A stretch of 64,000 nucleotides of DNA, from contig JBHYFN010000002.1 of assembly GCA_051859505.1 (NCBI GenBank), positions 94,449-158,448 on the forward strand. The letters are read 5' to 3'. Source of the stretch: JAFIEN01 sp051859505. Lineage in GTDB: Bacteria; Pseudomonadota; Alphaproteobacteria; Rhodobacterales; Rhodobacteraceae. A program made the translations under genes and the position numbers. This document shows, one piece after another, positions 58,488 to 64,000 of the stretch. The notes under the pieces are model-generated. The model searched no databases. It saw only the letters and a list, made by a program, of their open reading frames with translations, and was not told where the DNA came from. The stretch's first letter is position 1, and every line of letters begins with the position of its first letter.

Positions 58488-58627
58488 GACAGTATCGTCC
58501 AGCGGACAATAGGGCGCAGGCTGCGGCGGTGCCGCCGGTCCTGCAGCGCGCCAACGGCCAGGCGGCCTTCCGTCCCCGATCATGGCGCGGAACTGTCGGC
58601 CATCCTGCGGGTTTCAATCCTCTGTGG

Positions 58628-58672
58628 CATTCTGGCGCAGATCGGGCAAACAATGGAAATCACGCCAGAATG
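58628..58672. promoter_or_regulatory. Perfect 10-bp inverted repeat CATTCTGGCG / CGCCAGAATG upstream of petA
   Basis: Arms at 58628-58637 and 58663-58672 with a 25-bp loop, in the divergent region between petA and the barrel-protein gene. Ten matching pairs by chance over this distance is unlikely. It could be paired half-sites for one regulator looping, or a large hairpin in the petA leader. Confidence 0.45.
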
Positions 58673-58685
58673 ATGGTTGCAATGC

Positions 58686-58725
58686 TTGCCCGGAGCGAGG
58701 CTAGATCGTAGACTGTCCCTGTCAA
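58686..58725. promoter_or_regulatory. Overlapping divergent promoter candidates for the barrel protein and petABC
   Basis: Plus strand: TTGCCC (58686-58691), 17-bp spacer, TAGACT (58709-58714), about 43 bp before the GTG at 58757. Minus strand: TTGACA (58725-58720), 16-bp spacer, TAGCCT (58703-58698), which would give petABC a leader of about 350 nt. Pattern match; a nearer petA promoter cannot be excluded. Confidence 0.35.
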
Positions 58726-58729
58726 CGTT

Positions 58730-58753
58730 CCAAAGGTCGCCCCAAAGGTCGCC
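58730..58753 (+). repeat. Tandem 12-bp duplication before the barrel-protein start
   Basis: CCAAAGGTCGCC occurs at 58730-58741 and again at 58742-58753, three bases before GTG 58757. Each unit contains AAAGG, so the duplication doubles the possible Shine-Dalgarno sequence at two spacings. Confidence 0.85.
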
Positions 58754-58756
58754 ATC

Positions 58757-59431
58757 GTGCCCGTCCTACGCTCATTCGGTTTAGCAAGTGTTACGGCTCT
58801 GGCGCTCGCGCCTGTCGTAGCCTTTGCCGAGGTCGAGATCAGCGTCTATGGCGGGTGGCAAACGGCTCCGCATTCGGGCGTGACGATCGACGACCCCGCC
58901 CTCGTCGGCGCAGGCGCAAACCCGTCCTTCACTGCCGGCTGGGAAGGACGCTCGTTCGACATGCCGCCCTATTACGGCATCCGCGCGACCTGGTGGCAGA
59001 ACCCGACCTTCGGCTTCGGTGTCGATTTCACCCATGCCAAGGTCTATGCCGATGACGCTACCCTGGCCGCCTCGGGCCTTTACATGCTCGAGTTCACGGA
59101 TGGTCTGAACATCCTCACCGTCAATGCGATGCATCGCTGGCCCTCGGCCTTCGGCAATGTCACGCCCTATGTGGGTGCCGGGCTGGGGATCTCTGTGCCG
59201 CATGTCGAGGTCGGGATCGAGGGCCAGCCCGAGACCTTTGGCTACCAGTTCACCGGCCCCGCGGCGACCTGGATCGCCGGGGTCAGTGTTCCGATCAACG
59301 ACAGTTGGTCGGTTTTCGGAGAATACAAAGGGACCTATTCCATCAACAGCGCTACGCTCGATACGGGCGGGACGCTGGACACCAGTATTGTGACGAATGC
59401 CTTGAACCTGGGTATCAGCTTCAACTTCTGA
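58757..59431 (+). CDS. Outer-membrane beta-barrel protein, possibly lipid A oxidase (LpxQ)-like
   Basis: A 224-aa protein with signal peptide cleaved at AFA-EVE. The mature part starts EISVYGGWQTAPHSGVTIDD, and alternating hydrophobic strands continue (YGIRATWWQNPTFGFGVDFTHAK, VTPYVGAGLGISVPHVEV). It ends with the typical barrel C-terminus ALNLGISFNF (terminal Phe). About eight strands fit an OmpX/OmpA-type barrel. The SVYGGWQTAPHS opening and length resemble proteins annotated as lipid A oxidase in Rhizobiales, which oxidise lipid A glucosamine; that function is uncertain here. The start is GTG 58757. Confidence 0.72.
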   Translation: MPVLRSFGLASVTALALAPVVAFAEVEISVYGGWQTAPHSGVTIDDPALVGAGANPSFTAGWEGRSFDMPPYYGIRATWWQNPTFGFGVDFTHAKVYADDATLAASGLYMLEFTDGLNILTVNAMHRWPSAFGNVTPYVGAGLGISVPHVEVGIEGQPETFGYQFTGPAATWIAGVSVPINDSWSVFGEYKGTYSINSATLDTGGTLDTSIVTNALNLGISFNF

Positions 59432-59485
59432 CGAGGAAACGGGCTCCGCCCCTGAGGTCGAAGCAGGCCAAAGCTGGAGATCGGT

Positions 59486-60445
59486 ATGGATCGGGCTTCC
59501 AGCCAGACCGTTCCACAGACCGAGATCGAGGCCGCGCTGGTCCGGTCGCTGCCGTTGCTACGCCGGCCCCAGATCATCGGTTTTGGGCTGCTGGTGGCTC
59601 TGGCCGGCTTCTGTGTGACCGGGCTGTTTTTGCTGAACATGACCGACTCGGCTCCGGTCCTGAACGTCGTGCTCGTGGGGAGCTTTGGCGTCATCCTTGC
59701 CATCTTGATCGAGCATTTCGTCCGGCGACAGCATTCGGAGATCATTCTGCCGATCGTCATGACGACCTTCGGGCTGGAGTATGAAAAGCGCTCGACGACC
59801 TTTCTCGACGGGTTGCCCGACCGGATCCCGCCCCGGTCAAGGATCACCACGATCAATGACGCCCTGTCGGGCACGCTGGCCGGCCGGCGTTGGCGCTTTG
59901 CCGAGGTCATGACCTCAAAGCCGACCCGCAACACCACCCAGACCATCTTTGATGGGGCCGTCATTGCCGTCGAATCCGGCCGCCCCCTGCCGCGCTTCAC
60001 CCTCGCCCGAACCCGAGATGCCACCGCCTCATTCCTGTCGGGCCCTGCGGTGGTGGATGTCGGCACCAAACCCATGGTCGCAGGCGATCTTGACGGTCCG
60101 CTCGCCGGTTTCAGCCTCTGGGTGGCGCAACCGACCGAAGCCGAGGGTGCCGCGCTTGTCCGGCTGTGCAGCGAGATCGCGGGGCCGATAAGCCGGTTCG
60201 GACCGGAGGCAGAGCTGCGGATGATCGCATCCGACGGGCCCTGCATCGTGGTGGCGATTACCGATCACCACGACCTTTTCCGCATCGGCGGCCTCTTTGC
60301 GACCAGCGCGAGCGTGCTGGCCGATATCCGCCGGGTCGCACAGGAAGTCGGCCCGGTCATCGATCTGGCGGCGGGCATCCTACAGGCCGAAGCCGCGATG
60401 GGCGCGACAGTCCCTGAGGACGCGCCCTTGCCGCGTCCGGGGTGA
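59486..60445 (+). CDS. Membrane protein of unknown function (DUF3137-like)
   Basis: A 319-aa protein: cytoplasmic N-terminus of about 30 residues, two transmembrane helices (IGFGLLVALAGFCVTGLFLL and VVLVGSFGVILAILIEHFV), then a soluble domain of about 240 residues (FGLEYEKRSTTFLDGLPDRIPPRSRIT, FDGAVIAVESGRPLPRF, GPCIVVAITDHHDLFRIGGLFA). The two-helix hairpin followed by a galanin-like domain resembles DUF3137, but I am not sure. It follows the barrel gene by 54 bp on the same strand and may share its transcript. Its stop is one base from the convergent argG stop. Confidence 0.7.
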   Translation: MDRASSQTVPQTEIEAALVRSLPLLRRPQIIGFGLLVALAGFCVTGLFLLNMTDSAPVLNVVLVGSFGVILAILIEHFVRRQHSEIILPIVMTTFGLEYEKRSTTFLDGLPDRIPPRSRITTINDALSGTLAGRRWRFAEVMTSKPTRNTTQTIFDGAVIAVESGRPLPRFTLARTRDATASFLSGPAVVDVGTKPMVAGDLDGPLAGFSLWVAQPTEAEGAALVRLCSEIAGPISRFGPEAELRMIASDGPCIVVAITDHHDLFRIGGLFATSASVLADIRRVAQEVGPVIDLAAGILQAEAAMGATVPEDAPLPRPG

Positions 60446-60446
60446 T

Positions 60447-61679
60447 CTAGCCGCCCAGCCGCGCCTTGCGCGTCGCGATCAGCTTGAGCCGCAGCGCATT
60501 CAGCCGGATGAACCCTTCCGCATCCTTCTGGTCATAGGCGCCCGCGTCATCCTCGAAGGTGACATGGGCCTCGGAATACAGCGAATGCTCTGACCAGCGC
60601 GCAACGGTGCGGGCGTGACCCTTGTACAGCTTCACGCGCACCGTGCCCGTCACATGCTCCTGGCTCTTGTCGATCAGCGCCTGCAGCATCTCGCGTTCCG
60701 GGCTGAACCAGAAGCCGTTGTAGATCAGTTCCGCATAGCGCGGCATGATCGAATCCTTGAGATGCCCGGATCCCGCATCCAGCGTGATCTGTTCGATCCC
60801 GCGATGCGCCTCGAGAAGGATCGTGCCGCCCGGCGTTTCATAAACGCCGCGCGACTTCATGCCGACAAAGCGGTTTTCCACCAGGTCCAGTCGCCCGATC
60901 CCGTGCTTGCCGCCCAGCTCGTTCAGCCGCGTCAGGATCGTGGCGGGGCTCATCGCCTTGCCGTTGATCGCCACGGCATCGCCGCGCTCGAAGCTGATCT
61001 CGACCATTTCGGGCGCATCTGGCGCATCCTCGGGATGAGCCGTGCGCTGATAGACGTAATCGGGCGCCTCGACGCCCGGATCCTCAAGCACCTTGCCTTC
61101 CGACGAGGTGTGCAGAAGGTTCGCATCCACGCTGAACGGCGCCTCGCCGCGCTTGTCCTTGGCGATGGGGATCTGGTTCTGTTCGGCGAATTCCAGAAGC
61201 TTGGTCCGGCTGGACAGATCCCATTCCCGCCAGGGCGCGATGACCTTGATATGCGGGTTCAGCGCATAGCAGGACAGCTCGAACCGCACCTGATCGTTGC
61301 CCTTGCCGGTCGCGCCATGGGCCACGGCATCGGCCCCGCAGTCCTCGGCAATCTCGACCAGCCGCTTCGAGATCAGCGGACGCGCGATCGAGGTGCCCAG
61401 AAGATACAGCCCCTCGTAAAGCGCATTGGCCCGGAACATCGGAAAGACGAAGTCGCGGACGAATTCCTCGCGCACATCCTCGATATGGATATTCGCAGGA
61501 GAGATCCCCAGCAGCTCGGCCTTGGCGCGCGCCGGTTCCAGTTCCTCGCCCTGACCCAGATCGGCGGTGAAGGTCACCACTTCACAGCCATAGGTCGTCT
61601 GGAGCCACTTCAGGATGATCGAGGTGTCGAGGCCGCCGGAATAGGCAAGGACGACCTTCTTGGGGGCGGGGCTGGACAT
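60447..61679 (-). CDS. argG: Argininosuccinate synthase
   Basis: A 410-aa enzyme. KKVVLAYSGGLDTSIILKWLQ is the N-type ATP pyrophosphatase loop. ADLGQGEELEPARAKAELLG, YEGLYLLGTSIARPLISKRL, AHGATGKGNDQVRFELSCYA and GRLDLVENRFVGMKSRGVYETPGG are the ASS signatures. It joins citrulline and aspartate in arginine synthesis. ATG 61679 is preceded by AAAGAGCACCC; upstream frame is not homologous. argB lies in the same window at 25.6 kb but in a separate transcript. The 192 bp before the next gene hold its promoter and no other gene. Confidence 0.97.
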   Translation of the reverse strand: MSSPAPKKVVLAYSGGLDTSIILKWLQTTYGCEVVTFTADLGQGEELEPARAKAELLGISPANIHIEDVREEFVRDFVFPMFRANALYEGLYLLGTSIARPLISKRLVEIAEDCGADAVAHGATGKGNDQVRFELSCYALNPHIKVIAPWREWDLSSRTKLLEFAEQNQIPIAKDKRGEAPFSVDANLLHTSSEGKVLEDPGVEAPDYVYQRTAHPEDAPDAPEMVEISFERGDAVAINGKAMSPATILTRLNELGGKHGIGRLDLVENRFVGMKSRGVYETPGGTILLEAHRGIEQITLDAGSGHLKDSIMPRYAELIYNGFWFSPEREMLQALIDKSQEHVTGTVRVKLYKGHARTVARWSEHSLYSEAHVTFEDDAGAYDQKDAEGFIRLNALRLKLIATRKARLGG

Positions 61680-61871
61680 GGGTGCTCTTTCGCGAAATTC
61701 GGCGCCGCTCCGGTTACTGCCTTTCGGCGACGGGGGCAAGCGAAGGGCCACGCCCGACGGACGCGCAGGCGGCAGCATCGGTCGCCGCGCTTGCCAAGCG
61801 CCGTTGACCCGTCCCCCCGGGCATGCCACCAAGTCCCCCGCAGAGCAGGGCAGGGCTGGGAGGAGCAGATC

Positions 61872-62630
61872 ATGGGCTGGCAGATCGTAAGGCATAGCCT
61901 GATGCTGCTGTTTCGGAACCTGCCCCAGGCCCTGCGGGTGTCCATCGGGCCGATCCTGATCGCCGCGCTACTTTCGACTGCGGCGCTGATGATGGGGGGC
62001 GTGCACGAGCATATCACCGGGATCATGCTGGACGGTGCCGCCGTCCCGAACAGCGTCGTTCTCGCCTTTCTGTTCGTCCTCCTCGTGATGGTCTTCGCCT
62101 TCGCCTGGATCGCCGTTTCCTGGCACCGGTTCGTCCTGCTCGAGGAATATCCCGGCCTCCTGCCCGCCATCGGCGACCGCCCGATCTGGCCCTATGCGGG
62201 GCGTTCGGCCCTCTTGGGGCTGTTGCTCTTGCTGGCGATGCTGCCGGCGCTGGTGATCGCCGGGTTGGTGACGGGCCTCTTCGGCAATGCAAGGATCATC
62301 CAGTCGATCGTCGGCCTCGCGGTGGGGGTGCTTTTCAGCTACCTCTGGCTCAGGCTGGCGCTGATCCTGCCTGCGGTGGCCGTGGGCAACCGGATGCGGA
62401 TCGCCGAAGCCTGGGCGGTGACGGCGCCGGTCTCTTCGACGATCCTCCAGACCGCCGCCGTGCTTGTGGCGCTGAACGTTCTGGCCAGCCTGTTCGCCGA
62501 GCTTTTCGGCATCGGCCTGATCGGCCTGATCGTGCAGGTCATGATCAGCTGGATCACCCTGATGGCGGGCACCAGCATCCTGACCACGCTCTATGGCATT
62601 CTTGTCGAAAGGCGCGAGCTTCCCGCCTGA
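61872..62630 (+). CDS. Multi-pass membrane protein of unknown function
   Basis: A 252-aa protein with about six hydrophobic helices (ISIGPILIAALLSTAALMMGG-type segment after residue 24, VVLAFLFVLLVMVFAFAWIAV, ALLGLLLLLAMLPALVIAGLVTG, SIVGLAVGVLFSYLWLRLALILPAVAVG, VLVALNVLASLFAELFGIGLIGLIVQVMI). The conserved-looking motif LLEEYPGLLPAIGDRPIWPY sits between helices 2 and 3. Similar proteins occur in Rhodobacterales as hypothetical membrane proteins. RBS GGGAGGAGCAGATC supports ATG 61872. Divergent from argG. No function can be assigned. Confidence 0.78.
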   Translation: MGWQIVRHSLMLLFRNLPQALRVSIGPILIAALLSTAALMMGGVHEHITGIMLDGAAVPNSVVLAFLFVLLVMVFAFAWIAVSWHRFVLLEEYPGLLPAIGDRPIWPYAGRSALLGLLLLLAMLPALVIAGLVTGLFGNARIIQSIVGLAVGVLFSYLWLRLALILPAVAVGNRMRIAEAWAVTAPVSSTILQTAAVLVALNVLASLFAELFGIGLIGLIVQVMISWITLMAGTSILTTLYGILVERRELPA

Positions 62631-63433
62631 CTGCAAGGATCCGGGCAGAGCTTCCGCACGCCTCTGGCAATACGACGGTTCCGTGAAGTTTTCGCGGGCC
62701 TGACCCCGAACCGCGTGCCGTTCCCCATCCCGGCCCGGCCTTCTGAGCAACATGCGACTGAACGAGGCTCAATGTGTCAGGCCATCATGCGATGTGCGAT
62801 GGCCATTCAGAAAAGCTCTTTTCAAGTAGCCACTTAGACTTTAACTCCTGTCAGGTTTCGCCGGGTTCCGGCTCAATGGGTTTCCGGTTTTCATGGCGAC
62901 ATATCTGCCTGGCATCGACGTGGATTCTGGTGCCTGTGGCCTCGCAACCGCAAGCGCGGGCCCTTGGGTAGAAGTCTGCCGGTCGGGCGCTGTCAGGACA
63001 GCCCACCGGCCCGACTCGGGACGCCCTGAACCGTTGGGCCGGAAGGTCTGCTGCCATCCCGATTTGCCGCCAGGTTGCACGACCCGCAGGCGCAGACCAA
63101 TCACGCATGAGAGCCTTGCATGGCCGCCCAAGACCGACCAAGGCAAGCGGCTGACCGGTTGGTGATCCGCTGGCCAGATCGCCCCGGTCCCGTTCGCCAG
63201 GCTGCGGTCGGGAGGGTCGGGTTTGCAGAGCTTGACCCCGGTCGAGACCTTCAGGAGGGGGCGCCTGTGATACCGGCCATTGCGCTTTGGCCGCGACCTT
63301 GGCCCGCCCATGAGCGCGTCACGACTAACCCGGCTCTGCTGCTCAGATCCCCTCGGGATTCATCGCGTCAATCCAGTGCGGTAGCCGAGCTGCAAGAGCG
63401 GACCCATCCCGAAAGCCGCGTGCCGGGCGGCCC
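62631..63433. other. Gene-poor region, probably degraded
   Basis: About 800 bp with no gene that I can support. The interval is visibly less G/C-biased (for example AAAAGCTCTTTTCAAG near 62811) and frames on both strands lack ribosome sites and recognisable domains. A hairpin GGCCATC-N11-GATGGCC (62780-62804) followed by A/T-rich sequence could be a terminator. A minus-strand frame ending ARLPHWIDAMNPEGI at 63343 looks like the C-terminus of a lost gene. Deletion or mobile-element decay is plausible but unproven. Confidence 0.5.
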
Positions 63434-64000
63434 TCACGCGAGGCGTTTGCCATCCCGGAACCTGTGGCCCGCCCCGTCCTGCGGGGTGGCCCAGACCTCG
63501 GACCCGGGGGCGAGGGTGGTTTCCCCGGCCGTGCGGACGATGAGTTCGCCGATGTCGGCGACATCAAGGTAGAGGATCGCATCCGCCCCCAGACGTTCGA
63601 CATGGCGCACCCGGCCGTGCCAGCGCCCCGCATCGGGGGACAGGGACACATGTTCGGGGCGGATGCCGAACACCTCGGCCCCCAGCGCCTCGGCGGGGGC
63701 GCCGCGCAGCAGGTTCATCTTGGGGCTGCCGATGAAACCCGCGACGAAGGCGGATTCAGGCGTCCGGTAAAGCTCCATCGGGGCGCCGACCTGTTCGACA
63801 AGACCCGCGTTCAGCACCACAATCCGGTCGGCCATGGTCATCGCCTCGACCTGATCATGGGTGACGTAGATCATCGTCGCATCCAGCCGCTGGTGCAGGT
63901 CGGTCAGCTCCATCCGCATCTCGGCCCGAAGCGCCGCATCGAGGTTCGACAGGGGCTCGTCGAACAGAAACACCTTCGGATCGCGCACGATGGCCCGGCC
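63434..64000 (-). CDS. Sugar/glycerol-3-phosphate-type ABC transporter ATP-binding protein (MalK/UgpC family, partial)
   Basis: The C-terminal 188 residues are visible; the Walker A and signature motifs lie beyond the window edge. Present are AIVRDPKVFLFDEPLSNLDAALR (Walker B and D-loop), YVTHDQVEAMTMADRIVVL (H-loop), VGAPMELYRTPESAFVAGFIG, and a TOBE-type regulatory domain (VFGIRPEHVSLS...VRHVERLGADAILYLDV). This is the CUT1 family ATPase shared by carbohydrate or glycerol-phosphate importers. The substrate depends on genes upstream of the window. The downstream side is the gene-poor region. Confidence 0.9.
   Translation of the reverse strand, partial: GRAIVRDPKVFLFDEPLSNLDAALRAEMRMELTDLHQRLDATMIYVTHDQVEAMTMADRIVVLNAGLVEQVGAPMELYRTPESAFVAGFIGSPKMNLLRGAPAEALGAEVFGIRPEHVSLSPDAGRWHGRVRHVERLGADAILYLDVADIGELIVRTAGETTLAPGSEVWATPQDGAGHRFRDGKRLA

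Larger units (their letters stand above)
58344..58756. other. Regulatory intergenic region between petA and the barrel-protein gene
   Basis: 413 bp without a supported gene. It contains two perfect inverted repeats, divergent promoter candidates and a 12-bp tandem duplication, each listed separately. Short frames through it have no ribosome site and are treated as non-coding. Confidence 0.7.

Noticed and set aside
62774..63572. Several 65-156 codon frames in the gene-poor interval, possibly a transposase remnant
   Set aside because: No DDE, HUH or recombinase motif is visible, no terminal inverted repeats or target duplications were found, and none has a ribosome site.

Overview
The window is a contiguous piece of a high-GC alphaproteobacterial chromosome, very probably a Rhodobacterales (Rhodobacteraceae) species. 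The evidence is the strong G/C bias at third codon positions, a petABC bc1 operon with petP/petR-type regulators nearby, an ATP12-family chaperone, an NDUFA9-like complex I protein, the histone-deacetylase-like/xseB/ispA/dxs cluster, and dispersed intergenic repeats containing CCCCGGGATATTTG. The genus cannot be fixed from the window alone. Almost everything is core metabolism. I see no prophage, CRISPR array, rRNA, intact insertion sequence or classical defence island. One tRNA, tRNA-Leu(CAG), is present.

Layout. 1-6 kb: end of a type I secretion adaptor, a RidA protein, a glycerophosphodiesterase, an acyltransferase-like protein, pterin carbinolamine dehydratase, peroxiredoxin, an FAD reductase and rsmD. 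6-13.4 kb: smpB, a mercaptopyruvate sulfurtransferase, an aromatic aminotransferase, a YcaQ-type glycosylase, then divergent dapA and slt. 13.4-19.6 kb: an EamA transporter, a split mnmC pair (mnmD and the FAD oxidase half on opposite strands), an FMN reductase, an unassigned TPP enzyme, and a B12-binding regulator of the AerR/PpaA type with a 54-codon gene upstream. 19.7-24.4 kb: rarA, crcB, rluC, ATP12 and an orphan amino-acid binding protein. 24.5-32.4 kb: a minus-strand block with a SixA-like phosphatase, a ferredoxin-like protein, argB, engB, yidC, a degenerate-GGDEF/EAL protein and ttcA, followed by a plus-strand lipoprotein. 32.5-36.2 kb: a lone MttB-family methyltransferase, tRNA-Leu, the NDUFA9-like protein and uppP.

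36.4-43.9 kb is the glutamate synthase locus. Two translationally coupled, paralogous, exported four-cysteine proteins of unknown function lie between gltD and gltB. This is the most unusual arrangement in the window. 44-50 kb: mtgA, a glutathione transferase, queG, a PQQ-type sugar dehydrogenase, a 62-aa gene, an EamA transporter and ilvE. 50-58.4 kb: petP-petR, the deacetylase-like/xseB/ispA/dxs operon (isoprenoid precursors), and convergent petABC (bc1 complex). 58.7-64 kb: an outer-membrane beta-barrel protein, a membrane protein, argG, another membrane protein, an 800-bp gene-poor stretch, and the end of a MalK/UgpC-type ATPase.

Regulatory and repeat features worth noting are four palindromic intergenic elements, two perfect inverted repeats upstream of petA, overlapping divergent promoters at ilvE/petP and petA/barrel protein, and short tandem duplications at two gene starts and one gene end. 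All database-level identities are from reading the translations. No searches were run.
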